From contig JACXVH010000027.1 of NCBI GenBank assembly GCA_014763515.1, positions 1 to 13,794 of the forward strand: a stretch of 13,794 bases of DNA, written 5' to 3'. This stretch comes from Flavobacteriaceae bacterium (GTDB lineage Bacteria > Bacteroidota > Bacteroidia > Flavobacteriales > Flavobacteriaceae). Shown here piece by piece: positions 1 to 8,511 of the stretch (its first letter is position 1; every line of letters begins with the position of its first letter). The notes beneath the pieces are model-generated. The model saw nothing but the letters and a program-made list of their open reading frames with translations, was not told the origin of the DNA and ran no database searches. Both the position numbers and the translations under genes were made by a program.

Positions 1-1917
1 AAGACCAACTGTACCAACAGCTTGTCCTGGTTGTACAACTACAGGAACTTGATTTAGAGTAGTATTACCAACTTTCAAAGTCACGTAACTACCATTCATT
101 CCTCCATTTGCAACATTCCAATTATCTAATCCTAACTTTTCAGCATCTTTTTTAGAAACAGTAACATAGTTATCCCAAGACACTCTTGTAATCGGATCAG
201 GAAACTCTTGTAACCAAGGGTTGTTAGCTTGTTGACCATCACCCATACCTACTTTTGTATACAAGACTAAATCTAAACCATTTGATTTAGCATTCGCTAA
301 TTTAGAAACAGAAGCACTTAAGTCAACCGAATTTGCATTTAAAGCAACAACTTCAGTTGCAGCGAATCCATCATGAACAGTTTGATTCCAAGATTTACCA
401 ACTAATTTTGAATTAGCAAAATTCTTTAAGTAATCAATATACTCAGAACTATTATCAGTCCAAGATAATAAAGCATCTTGAAATTGTTTTGTATCAAATA
501 AAGGACGAATTGTAGGCTGCATTACACTGTAATGACCTCTTTGCAAAGAAACATCACCCCATGACTCTAAATAATGTGGAGCCGCAGCCGCAATAGTTGT
601 TAAACTAGCTGTCTCATCCTCTTTCATTGAGAAAGCAACAGATAATTTAACTTTTTTCAGACCTTCAACAAAATCTTTTGAATTTGGTAAAGTATAAACT
701 GGATTTACACCACTCATAATTAAAGTATGAACAGCACCAGATTTCATGTCAGCAACTAATTGCGCAACATCTTTCGCATTGCCTTTGCGAGTTAATTTAG
801 CAGCATTTGGATTGAAAGCAGCAGATCGCAAAGCTTGATTGATCCCAATTGCAACAATTTGCGCATCAAAATCATCTAAACCTGTTACAAGTACACCTTT
901 ATTACCAGCAGACTTTAACTGTTTAGCTGCCTTAGCAACTTCTGCATTCTTTGGTGTTGCACCACCAACTACTGCATTATATAAGTCAGCAAGAGCTTGC
1001 TTTTGTTGAGAAACCGTCATTGGAATTCTCTTATCAGCGTTTGCTCCAGCTAATGACATATTTGCTTCGATTTGAATATGCTTAGACATTTTCCCATTTT
1101 TAGGAATACGCCCTTTTGCATAAGACGCATCATACCCACCACCTTGCCAATCTCCTAAGAAATCAGCACCAACAGATACAATAACGTCAGCTTGAGAAAA
1201 ATCATATCCTGCTAAAGCTCTTTCACCATAAACAGCCTCAAAAGCATCCAAAGCTTTACTTTCAGAAACTGAATCGTAAACAACTTGTTTTACGTTAGGA
1301 TATTTAGCTTGTAATTCTGCAATTAAAGCATTTGTAGAAGGACTCGCCATTGTATTTGTTAACAATACTACATTTCCTCCTTTTGCTTTTGCATCCTCTA
1401 AACTTGATTTTACTTTAGTATTAACTTCAGCCCAAGTTGCATCTTTACCTGCAATTTTAGGTTGTTTTAATCTTAAACTATCATATAAAGAAAGTACTGA
1501 TGCATGAACTCTAGCATTAGCTCCCGTTAAAGCACCTTCTAAATTATTGTTTTCAATTTTAATTGGACGACCTTCTCTTGTCTTAACTAAAATATTTGCA
1601 AAATCAAAACCATCTGCTATTGTTGTAGCATAAAAATCTGCAACACCCGGAACAATTTCTTCAGGTTGCACTACATAAGGAATAGATTTTACAACTGGAC
1701 CTTCACAAGCAGCCAAAGAAGCAGCTGCAGTACTAAATCCTACATATTTTAAGAAGTCACGACGAGTTGTTGAAGAGCCCGATAAGGCATTATCATTGCC
1801 TAAAAATTCATTTACAGGAATTTCTTCGATAAACTCATTGTTTCTTAGCGTCTCAACAATAGAACTATTTTCGTTTAGTTCTTCAACACTTTTCCAGTAT
1901 TTTTTGTTTGATGCCAT
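1..1917 (-). CDS. actB: Alternative complex III subunit ActB, molybdopterin-oxidoreductase-like domain (3' part missing)
   Basis: Partial gene: 639 codons from ATG 1917 stay open to the left edge. In alternative complex III (ACIII), ActB is the periplasmic subunit that passes quinol electrons toward the heme subunits; it is related to molybdopterin oxidoreductases but is known to lack the molybdenum cofactor. The N-terminus is an extended Tat leader: about 50 polar residues, twin arginines R52-R53 followed by DFLK, a short hydrophobic stretch, then the lipobox L68-A-A-C71. A molybdopterin-family motif HYLESWGD lies at 448-455. C71 is the only cysteine in the visible part, so no N-terminal iron-sulfur site is present there; the ferredoxin-like region with the clusters is expected beyond the window. 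It follows actA by 33 bases on the same strand, indicating an operon. Family assignment is confident; lipidation at C71 is inferred from the motif. Confidence 0.92.
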   Translation of the reverse strand, partial: MASNKKYWKSVEELNENSSIVETLRNNEFIEEIPVNEFLGNDNALSGSSTTRRDFLKYVGFSTAAASLAACEGPVVKSIPYVVQPEEIVPGVADFYATTIADGFDFANILVKTREGRPIKIENNNLEGALTGANARVHASVLSLYDSLRLKQPKIAGKDATWAEVNTKVKSSLEDAKAKGGNVVLLTNTMASPSTNALIAELQAKYPNVKQVVYDSVSESKALDAFEAVYGERALAGYDFSQADVIVSVGADFLGDWQGGGYDASYAKGRIPKNGKMSKHIQIEANMSLAGANADKRIPMTVSQQKQALADLYNAVVGGATPKNAEVAKAAKQLKSAGNKGVLVTGLDDFDAQIVAIGINQALRSAAFNPNAAKLTRKGNAKDVAQLVADMKSGAVHTLIMSGVNPVYTLPNSKDFVEGLKKVKLSVAFSMKEDETASLTTIAAAAPHYLESWGDVSLQRGHYSVMQPTIRPLFDTKQFQDALLSWTDNSSEYIDYLKNFANSKLVGKSWNQTVHDGFAATEVVALNANSVDLSASVSKLANAKSNGLDLVLYTKVGMGDGQQANNPWLQEFPDPITRVSWDNYVTVSKKDAEKLGLDNWNVANGGMNGSYVTLKVGNTTLNQVPVVVQPGQAVGTVGL

Positions 1918-1950
1918 ATTATATCTTGATATTAGCTTCTAAAATTATTA

Positions 1951-3249
1951 TTAATAGTGGCATTTACCACACTCTAAACCTCCCATTTGAGCAGCTGTCA
2001 ACTTATTAACACCGTACTTTTTAGAAAGTTCTTCATGAATTTTTTTGTAGTACTCATTGTCTTCAACTTTCACATTAGTCTCTCTGTGACAGTTGATACA
2101 CCAACCCATTGTTAATGAAGAATATTGTCTCATAATTTCCATTTCCTCAACAGGCCCATGACAAGTTTGACACTCTACACCAGCAACAGATACGTGTTGC
2201 GAGTGGTTGAAATAAACAAAATCAGGTAGATTGTGAATTCTAACCCATTTTACTGGCTTAGTTTTTCCAGTATATTTAGTACCGTCCCAACCTACTGCAT
2301 CGTATAATTTTTGAATTTCACCATCATAAAACTCTTTTGAATAATCCTCAGTAGCCGTAGTTTCAGCAACCTCACTGATATTCTTATGACAGTTCATACA
2401 AACATTTAAAGAAGGAATATTTGAATTCTTACTAACTCTTGCTGCCGAGTGACAGTATTTACAATCAATACCATTGTCACCAGCGTGAATTCTATGAGAA
2501 TAATGAATTGGCTGAATTGGTTCATAACCTTGATCTACACCAATTTGCATCAAATAACCATAAGTAAAATATGCCGCGATCAACAGAAAGAATATTGCAG
2601 ACACTAATACTAAAAATTGGTTTTTAGCAAATGCTTTCCACAAAGGAAGTGATTTCTCACTTGGAGCAACCTCAATACCATTTGCCTTAGCTATTTTAGT
2701 TAAAACATTATTCACTAAGAACAACATTACAATTAACATTACTAAAACTAACGATAATGCAGCTAAAATGACATTGTTAGAAATTCCTGAAGTAGGCTCA
2801 ACAGTTGCAGTATCTGGACCAGCAGTTGGAACAGGAGCAGCAGTTGGCTGTTCAGAAGTATAAGCCAATATATTATCTATATCAGCATGAGATAATTGAG
2901 GAAAAGCCGTCATTGGGACTTTATTAAACTCCTCAAAAATCTTAACAGCTTGAGCGTCACCAGACTTTACTAACTCACCACTGTTGTTAATCCACTTATA
3001 CAACCATTCTCTTTCATATTTATCCGCAACTCCACGTAAAGCTGGACCTGTAGCAACTTTATCAAGTTTATGACAAGCCGCACAGTTTGCATTAAACAAT
3101 TCTTTACCTTTTGCAGGATCTCCACCCCCTGTAGCAGCAGCTTCAGCCGGAGTAGCATCTTGAGCAAAAATGGATAAAGAAAAAGATAGCGAAAGCGCTA
3201 AACTGAAGAAAATCTTTGTAAACGATCTATGGTTACCCACCTTTTTCAT
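1951..3249 (-). CDS. actA: Alternative complex III multiheme cytochrome c subunit ActA with fused N-terminal mono-heme domain
   Basis: 432-residue membrane-bound cytochrome c, first visible gene of the act operon. A signal peptide covers about 1-30 (cleavage likely after FAQ). A mono-heme cytochrome domain follows with C56-A-A-C-H60 and a candidate axial Met113. A Pro/Ala/Thr-rich linker (135-155) leads to two membrane spans, about 159-181 and 210-232, separated by a lysine-containing loop. The C-terminal part has five CXXCH motifs at 263-267, 284-288, 360-364, 384-388 and 427-431; the last ends one residue before the stop. Two spans put both heme parts in the periplasm, as heme attachment requires. 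The five-heme part is the family hallmark of ActA, which accepts electrons from ActB. The ~150-residue mono-heme extension is the unusual part and may carry electrons onward to an oxidase (inference). ATG 3249 directly begins a good signal peptide. Confidence 0.93.
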   Translation of the reverse strand: MKKVGNHRSFTKIFFSLALSLSFSLSIFAQDATPAEAAATGGGDPAKGKELFNANCAACHKLDKVATGPALRGVADKYEREWLYKWINNSGELVKSGDAQAVKIFEEFNKVPMTAFPQLSHADIDNILAYTSEQPTAAPVPTAGPDTATVEPTSGISNNVILAALSLVLVMLIVMLFLVNNVLTKIAKANGIEVAPSEKSLPLWKAFAKNQFLVLVSAIFFLLIAAYFTYGYLMQIGVDQGYEPIQPIHYSHRIHAGDNGIDCKYCHSAARVSKNSNIPSLNVCMNCHKNISEVAETTATEDYSKEFYDGEIQKLYDAVGWDGTKYTGKTKPVKWVRIHNLPDFVYFNHSQHVSVAGVECQTCHGPVEEMEIMRQYSSLTMGWCINCHRETNVKVEDNEYYKKIHEELSKKYGVNKLTAAQMGGLECGKCHY

Positions 3250-3337
3250 ATTAATTTATGGTTATCGTATCTATTTTATGGTATGATTTTAGCTATTAAA
3301 AATAAAGAATAACTAAAACATTATTTTTAAACTCCGA

Positions 3338-3345
3338 CAAAAATA
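3338..3345 (-). promoter_or_regulatory. Candidate -7 element for the act operon
   Basis: Read on the minus strand this is TATTTTTG, an exact match to the Bacteroidota -7 consensus TAnnTTTG. It would give a leader of about 80 bases before actA. No TTG lies at the expected upstream distance (only a T run), so the assignment is tentative. This 220-base divergent gap between actA and the SPOR gene is very AT-rich; besides this element and the SPOR promoter candidates nothing else is recognisable in it. Confidence 0.4.
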
Positions 3346-3420
3346 CGACATTCGAGTTATTATAAAAACCTTAATTTTATCTTAAAATGTAATTTATATT
3401 TGTTCTAAATAATTAGTTAG

Positions 3421-3451
3421 TTGAGTTACTAGAAATATAATTGTATTTTTG
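3421..3451 (+). promoter_or_regulatory. Bacteroidota-type promoter of the SPOR-domain gene
   Basis: TTG at 3421-3423 and TATTTTTG at 3444-3451 are 20 bases apart, matching the TTG / TAnnTTTG pattern. Transcription would begin near 3456-3459, about 12 bases before ATG 3470. The -7 element overlaps the in-frame TTG at 3449, so that TTG could not be on the transcript and is not the start codon. A second -7 match, TATATTTG at 3395-3402, lies upstream without a matching TTG. Confidence 0.55.
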
Positions 3452-3469
3452 TTTAAATATTCATTCAAA

Positions 3470-3853
3470 ATGAGAAATTTACATTTAAAATTCACCCAAA
3501 CAACATTCTTTTTTTTACTATTATGTTCATCGCAAATTTTTTCTCAAGAAGGAAAAACCTCTTTAAGTCAAAATCCAAAATTTGAAGAATTACTCAATGA
3601 AAAGAGAAAAGTTAACTCGACTTTAGCCATTAATGATGGTTATAAGATTCAAATATTTAGCGGTAACAGCAGTGACTGTAAAAAACAATTAAATGATTTT
3701 AAAAAAGAGTACAAAGAACTGGACGGAACCATAGTTTTTTCTAGTCCTCAATATAAAGTTTATATCGGTCCATTTCGTTCAAGATTGCATGCAGAAGGCA
3801 CTTTAAAAAGAATTAAAGATAAATATCCTACTTCACTTTTAATTAAGCCATAA
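3470..3853 (+). CDS. Small secreted SPOR-domain protein
   Basis: 127 residues from ATG 3470. The N-terminus is a signal peptide with a basic start, a hydrophobic core around 11-20 (phenylalanine and leucine rich) and a likely signal peptidase I site after FSQ (residue 26). Cys19 lies in the core, but the preceding LLL is a poor lipobox, so a soluble periplasmic protein is more likely than a lipoprotein. Residues about 57-127 form a single SPOR domain (YKIQIFSG near its start, YKVYIGPFRS near 95-104). SPOR domains bind peptidoglycan glycan strands stripped of stem peptides, often at division sites. Nothing else is present, so the protein is little more than an exported SPOR module. It stands alone, divergent from actA and convergent with infB. 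The reading frame is also open from TTG 3449, rejected because that codon lies in the promoter. Confidence 0.85.
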   Translation: MRNLHLKFTQTTFFFLLLCSSQIFSQEGKTSLSQNPKFEELLNEKRKVNSTLAINDGYKIQIFSGNSSDCKKQLNDFKKEYKELDGTIVFSSPQYKVYIGPFRSRLHAEGTLKRIKDKYPTSLLIKP

Positions 3854-3883
3854 AAAAAGCCCAATTTAAATTGGGCTTTTTTT
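3852..3883. terminator. Perfectly symmetrical bidirectional terminator between the SPOR gene and infB
   Basis: A perfect 32-base palindrome: seven A, the 18-base stem sequence GCCCAATTTAAATTGGGC (3859-3876), then seven T. Read either way it gives a GC-capped hairpin followed by seven U, so it can end both converging transcripts. It begins inside the SPOR stop codon (3851-3853) and ends 15 bases from the infB stop codon. Confidence 0.93.
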
Positions 3884-3898
3884 ATGTATAATTTGAAA

Positions 3899-6679
3899 CT
3901 ATAATTTCTTTTTAACTTCGACTTCTTGGAAAGCTTCAATGATATCATACTCTCTAATATCATTATAGTTTTTAACCTGCATACCACAATCGTAGCCTTT
4001 AGAAACTTCTTTAACATCATCTTTAAAACGTTTTAAAGCTGCTAATTCACCTGTGTAAATTACAACACCTTCACGAATTAATCTAATTTTAGAGTTTCTA
4101 TATATTTTACCATCAGTAACCATACAACCAGCAATAGTTCCAACTTTAGAAATCTTGAATAACTCTCTAATTTCTGCAGTACCCGTGATCTCCTCTTTTA
4201 ATTCTGGAGACAACATTCCTTCCATTGCATCTTTAACATCATCAATAGCATCATAGATAATTGAATAGTTACGGATATCGATTTCTTCTTTCTCGGCCAA
4301 CATTTTAGCATTACCTTGAGGACGAACGTTGAATCCGATAATAATTGCATCAGACGCAGAAGCTAACAATACATCAGATTCTGTAATTGCTCCAACGCCT
4401 TTATGAATAATATTAACTTGAATTTCTTCTGTAGACAATTTAGAGAATGAATCTGATAAGGCTTCAACTGAACCGTCCACATCTCCTTTAAGGATAATGT
4501 TTAATTCTTTAAATTGACCTAAAGCAATACGACGTCCAATCTCCGCCAATGTAATATGCTTTTGAGTTCTTACAGATTGCTCACGAATTAACTGTGTACG
4601 TTTTGCTGCAATTTGTTTAGCTTCTCTTTCATCTTCATAAACATTAAATTTATCTCCAGCTGTTGGCGCTCCATCTAAACCTAATACCGAAACTGGCGTA
4701 GAAGGACCTGCTTCTTTAACATTGTGACCACGTTCATCGAACATTGCACGTATTTTTCCGTGATGCTTACCTGCTAAAACATAATCTCCAATTTTTAACG
4801 TACCGTTTTGAACTAAGATAGTTGTTACATAACCGCGACCTTTATCTAATTGTGCTTCTACAACTGTACCTTGTGCTAACCTATCAGGGTTAGCTTTAAG
4901 CTCTAGTAATTCTGCCTCAAGTAAAATTTTTTCTAGTAATTCTTTTACTCCTAATCCAGTTTTAGCCGATATATCGTGAGATTGATATTTTCCACCCCAC
5001 TCTTCAACCAATAAGTTCATAGCAGCTAATTTTTCTTTAATTTTTTCAGGATTAGCTGTTGGCTTATCTACTTTATTAATTGCGAAAATCATTGGAACGC
5101 CAGCTGCTTGTGCATGACTGATTGCTTCTTTAGTTTGAGGCATGATATCATCATCCGCTGCAATAACAATAATTGCAATATCTGTAACCTGAGCTCCACG
5201 CGCACGCATTGCTGTAAAGGCCTCGTGACCAGGAGTATCTAAAAAAGTAATTTTTTGACCACTTTCTAATTCCACTGCGTATGCTCCAATATGTTGCGTA
5301 ATACCTCCAGATTCACCCGCAATGACATTTGTATCACGAACATAATCTAAGAAAGATGTTTTACCGTGATCTACGTGCCCCATTACTGTAACAATAGGCG
5401 CTCTTTCTTGTAAATCTTCTGGATTATCTTGAATTTCTTCAGCGGCTTCTTCGATATCAGTAGTTATGAATTCTACTTGATAACCAAACTCATCAGCAAC
5501 TATTGACAAAGTCTCAGCATCTAAACGTTGATTCATTGTAACCATAATTCCTAACGACATACAAGTTCCAATTACTTTGGTAATTGGCACATCCATCATT
5601 GTTGCAATTTCTCCGACAGTAACAAACTCTGTTACTTTTAAGATTTTACTTTCTAAATCTTGCTGTTGTTGTTCTTCATCTATACGTTGACGGTGAGTTT
5701 CTCTTTTATCTTTACGATATTTAGCAGCTTTAGACTTATTACCTTTACCTTGAAGTCTTTCAAGAGTTTCTTTAATTTGGTTTTTAACCTCTTCTTCGGT
5801 AGGCTCTACTTTTTGAATTATTGGTTTTTTACCTTTATTGAAGCGATCTTTATTAAAATCTTTCTTTACACCACCTTGACCTTGGTTATTATTGTTATTA
5901 GTGCCACCTGGGGTTGGTTTTGTAATTCTTTGGCGCTTTTTCTTAGCAGCATCGCCGTTATCTTTTTTAGCACCTTGCTGATTTTGATTATTGTTACTTC
6001 CAGGCTTTTTGAAGTCTTTCTTGTTGTCTTCTTTTTTCTTTTTTGGTTTATCAAATTGAGATAAATCAATTTTTTGACCTGTAAAAGTAGCCCCAGAAAG
6101 TTTTTGATATTGTGTCTCAATTTTTACTGGTTCTTGAGAAGTTTCTTCTTGATCTTGAACCGGTTGTTGTTTCACTTCTTTAGCTTGTTCTTTAACAACC
6201 TCTTTAACAATTACCGGAGTTTTTTTAACTTCTTCAACTTTAACTTCATCTGGAACAGGAGTTTCTTGAATAAGCTTTTCTTCTATTGCTTTTTCTTCAA
6301 CTGGTTTTGATGGATTTAAATCAATTTTACCAACTGCTTTTGGACCAGAAATAGTTGCTCTAGCCTTAATTACTTCTTGTTCTTTCTTTAGTTTTTCTTC
6401 TTGAAGTTTTTTAATCTCAAGTTCTTTTTCAATCTCTTTCTTTAAAGCCTCTTTTTCCTTTTTCTTTTCCTCACTAACTTCAAGAGAAGCTTCTTTCTTA
6501 CCTTTATCGGCCGAAAATTGATTGCAAAGCAAATCATATTCTACTTGAGAGATTTTTGCATTAGGACTTGATTCAATGTCGTGATGACCTTTTTCTTTTA
6601 AAAAATCCACAGCTCTATCAAGAGAAATGTTTAACTCCCTTAAAACTTTATTGATTCTTATAACTCTATTTTCAGACAT
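3899..6679 (-). CDS. infB: Translation initiation factor IF-2
   Basis: 926-residue GTPase that brings formyl-methionyl initiator tRNA to the 30S subunit and promotes 50S joining in the cytoplasm. Residues 1-50 form a small helical N-terminal domain. Residues about 60-340 are a low-complexity linker rich in Lys, Glu, Gln and Asn, including an Asn run at 261-265. An IF2-N-like region follows (about 345-405). The GTPase motifs are intact: G1 GHVDHGKT 434-441, G2 GGITQHIGAY 458-467, G3 DTPGHE 481-486, G4 NKVD 535-538 and G5 SAK 571-573. Domain II, domain III and the C-terminal domain that binds initiator tRNA run to the end. It is the last gene of rimP-nusA-infB, 53 bases after nusA, and ends at a strong terminator. 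Length is normal for the phylum. ATG 6679 fits the conserved start of the N-terminal domain. Confidence 0.98.
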   Translation of the reverse strand: MSENRVIRINKVLRELNISLDRAVDFLKEKGHHDIESSPNAKISQVEYDLLCNQFSADKGKKEASLEVSEEKKKEKEALKKEIEKELEIKKLQEEKLKKEQEVIKARATISGPKAVGKIDLNPSKPVEEKAIEEKLIQETPVPDEVKVEEVKKTPVIVKEVVKEQAKEVKQQPVQDQEETSQEPVKIETQYQKLSGATFTGQKIDLSQFDKPKKKKEDNKKDFKKPGSNNNQNQQGAKKDNGDAAKKKRQRITKPTPGGTNNNNNQGQGGVKKDFNKDRFNKGKKPIIQKVEPTEEEVKNQIKETLERLQGKGNKSKAAKYRKDKRETHRQRIDEEQQQQDLESKILKVTEFVTVGEIATMMDVPITKVIGTCMSLGIMVTMNQRLDAETLSIVADEFGYQVEFITTDIEEAAEEIQDNPEDLQERAPIVTVMGHVDHGKTSFLDYVRDTNVIAGESGGITQHIGAYAVELESGQKITFLDTPGHEAFTAMRARGAQVTDIAIIVIAADDDIMPQTKEAISHAQAAGVPMIFAINKVDKPTANPEKIKEKLAAMNLLVEEWGGKYQSHDISAKTGLGVKELLEKILLEAELLELKANPDRLAQGTVVEAQLDKGRGYVTTILVQNGTLKIGDYVLAGKHHGKIRAMFDERGHNVKEAGPSTPVSVLGLDGAPTAGDKFNVYEDEREAKQIAAKRTQLIREQSVRTQKHITLAEIGRRIALGQFKELNIILKGDVDGSVEALSDSFSKLSTEEIQVNIIHKGVGAITESDVLLASASDAIIIGFNVRPQGNAKMLAEKEEIDIRNYSIIYDAIDDVKDAMEGMLSPELKEEITGTAEIRELFKISKVGTIAGCMVTDGKIYRNSKIRLIREGVVIYTGELAALKRFKDDVKEVSKGYDCGMQVKNYNDIREYDIIEAFQEVEVKKKL

Positions 6680-6732
6680 ATAATCTAATTATGTTTTCTT
6701 TGTAATTTGTGTGTTGTTTATTTTTAGAGTTA

Positions 6733-7971
6733 TTAGTCTTCTAATTCTTCTTTTAAAATTCTAATTACATCTAAAACAGTTTCTTCTTCAAGATCTGTTC
6801 TGCGAACTAAATCTTCAACATCTTGATCTAAAACACTTCTAGCGGTATCTAAGCCAATTTTTTCGAATTCTTCGATTACCCATCCTTCGATTTCATCAGA
6901 GAATTCTCTTAATTCTACGTCGTCGATTTCCTCAACTCCTTCTCTAATTACGTCAAGTTCGTAACCTGTTAACATACTTGCTAATCGGATATTATGTCCT
7001 CCTCTACCGATAGCTTTTGATACTTCTTCAATTTTCAAAAACACCTCAGCTCTTTTGTTTTCCTCATCAATTTTTACTGAAGAAACTTTAGCAGGGCTTA
7101 ATGCTCTTGTAATATATAATTGCGCGTTGTTTGTAAAGTTAATAACATCAATATTTTCATTATTTAACTCGCGAACAATGCCATGAATACGCGAACCTTT
7201 CATCCCCACACAAGCACCAACAGGATCTATACGATCATCGTAAGAATCTACCGCAACTTTTGCTTTTTCACCGGGAATACGAGCTACTTTTTTAATATTG
7301 ATTAAACCGTCGAAAACTTCTGGAATTTCTTGTTCAAATAATTTTTCTAAAAAATCTGGTGAAGTTCTAGACATGATGATTTGAGGTTTATTTCCTTTCA
7401 ATTCAACGTTTTCTATTATCCCTCTAACATGATCTCCTTTTTTGAAGTAGTCGTTTGGTATTTGCTTTTCTTTTGGCAACACAATTTCATTTCCATCATC
7501 ATCCATTAAAACAATCATTTTTGGTCTTACATGATGAACTTCAGCTGTATAAATATCGCCAATTAAATCTTTAAATTGTTTGTAAAGATTTGTATTATCG
7601 TGCTCATGAATTTTTGAAATCAAATTTTGACGAAGCGCTAAAATAGCACGTCTTCCTAAGTCGATTAATTTAACCTCTTCAGAAACTTCTTCACCTACTT
7701 CAAAATCCGGTTCAATTTTTCTTGCTTGAGATAATGCAATTTCAGAATTTGGATCTTCAACCTCTCCATCTTCTACTACAGTTCTGTTTCTCCAAATTTC
7801 CATATCTCCTTTATCAGGATTAATAATGATATCGAAATTATCATCTGAACCAAACTTTTTCTTCAACGCATTGCGAAATACATCTTCCAAAATCGCCATT
7901 AAGGTAACTCTATCGATAAGTTTATCGTCTTTAAACTCAGAAAACGATTCAATTAACGCAATATTCTCCAT
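6733..7971 (-). CDS. nusA: Transcription termination/antitermination factor NusA
   Basis: 412 residues. NusA binds RNA polymerase and nascent RNA, promotes pausing and intrinsic termination, and takes part in rRNA antitermination. Domains in order: N-terminal RNA-polymerase-binding domain (about 1-130), S1 domain (about 134-200), KH1 with VGMKG at 255-259, KH2 with IGRGG at 321-325, and an acidic C-terminal tail (345-412) holding a helix-hairpin-helix-like stretch (IGLDTARSVL, 372-381). This is shorter than E. coli NusA, which has two full C-terminal acidic repeats. It begins 13 bases after rimP and precedes infB by 53 bases, the conserved operon order. ATG 7971 gives the normal NusA N-terminus. 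Confidence 0.97.
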   Translation of the reverse strand: MENIALIESFSEFKDDKLIDRVTLMAILEDVFRNALKKKFGSDDNFDIIINPDKGDMEIWRNRTVVEDGEVEDPNSEIALSQARKIEPDFEVGEEVSEEVKLIDLGRRAILALRQNLISKIHEHDNTNLYKQFKDLIGDIYTAEVHHVRPKMIVLMDDDGNEIVLPKEKQIPNDYFKKGDHVRGIIENVELKGNKPQIIMSRTSPDFLEKLFEQEIPEVFDGLINIKKVARIPGEKAKVAVDSYDDRIDPVGACVGMKGSRIHGIVRELNNENIDVINFTNNAQLYITRALSPAKVSSVKIDEENKRAEVFLKIEEVSKAIGRGGHNIRLASMLTGYELDVIREGVEEIDDVELREFSDEIEGWVIEEFEKIGLDTARSVLDQDVEDLVRRTDLEEETVLDVIRILKEELED

Positions 7972-7984
7972 GTTAATTTTCTAT

Positions 7985-8452
7985 TTAAAATGTAATTATA
8001 ACCACCGCTTGTTTAATATCTGTATAAGGTAAAACCTCCTTTTTGTCTACAGTTTCTTTTCCTTTACCAATTTTTTTGGGTTCTCTAGCCTTCCACTCTA
8101 GAGTCACTCCATTTTCATCTGCTTCAATTAAAGTAGCTTCAATTACTTCATCAGAAATCTTTACAACCTTAATTTTTCTTCCAATATTTTTTTTATACTG
8201 ACGAGGCAGTTTCATTGGACTCGTAGCTCCCGCAGATGCAACTTCTAAAGCGAAATCCACTTCCTCTCGATCCAAATTATGTTCAAGTACTCTACTTACA
8301 TCAATACAATCTTGTAAGTTCACTCCATTATCACCATCTAAAATTACTGAAATTTTATTATCATCTGTAATTTTTAGATCAATTAAAAACAAACTTGGAC
8401 GCTCCATTAGAGCTTCTTGTACTAATTGATTTACTTTTTCTTTAAACAACAT
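7985..8452 (-). CDS. rimP: Ribosome maturation factor RimP
   Basis: 155 residues. RimP assists late assembly of the 30S subunit in the cytoplasm. The N-terminal alpha/beta domain (about 1-80) carries the family pattern LDREEVDFALEVASAGATSP (61-80), and a C-terminal SH3-like domain follows. It is the first gene of the rimP-nusA-infB operon, with nusA 13 bases downstream, and this context supports the call strongly. ATG 8452 is preferred over the next methionine (residue 16) because the family's first helix starts here. The start lies 12 bases after a GC-rich hairpin in the leader. Confidence 0.95.
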   Translation of the reverse strand: MLFKEKVNQLVQEALMERPSLFLIDLKITDDNKISVILDGDNGVNLQDCIDVSRVLEHNLDREEVDFALEVASAGATSPMKLPRQYKKNIGRKIKVVKISDEVIEATLIEADENGVTLEWKAREPKKIGKGKETVDKKEVLPYTDIKQAVVIITF

Positions 8453-8460
8453 AATTTATA

Positions 8461-8485
8461 AAAAGAGGCACGCGTAGCGTGCCTC
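8461..8485 (-). promoter_or_regulatory. Leader hairpin with T-rich tail before rimP: possible attenuator
   Basis: GAGGCACGC (8465-8473) and GCGTGCCTC (8477-8485) form a perfect 9-bp stem with a 3-base loop. Read on the minus strand the stem is followed by TTTTTATAAATT and then the rimP ATG, 12 bases away. The shape is that of an intrinsic terminator pointing toward rimP, yet no minus-strand gene lies upstream for it to end. It therefore sits in the leader of rimP-nusA-infB and could attenuate transcription, hinder ribosome binding, or both. In the plus direction no T run follows. Confidence 0.6.
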
Positions 8486-8511
8486 ATTATTGATTATTCA
8501 AATAACTGATG

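Noticed and set aside
2970..3167. Minus-strand open frame within actA in another frame
   Set aside because: It lies entirely within the heme-domain coding region, whose own frame shows clear family motifs.
3449..3469. TTG start giving seven extra residues on the SPOR protein
   Set aside because: The codon is inside the probable promoter -7 box, and the ATG at 3470 directly begins a normal signal peptide.
5660..6064. Plus-strand open frame coding for a Phe/Leu/Ile-rich, membrane-like protein
   Set aside because: It is the antisense of the Lys/Glu/Asn-rich linker of infB; the lysine and glutamate codons read as Phe and Leu on the other strand. No promoter or start signal supports it.
6074..6310. 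A second plus-strand Phe-rich open frame
   Set aside because: Same cause: antisense of the low-complexity IF-2 linker.
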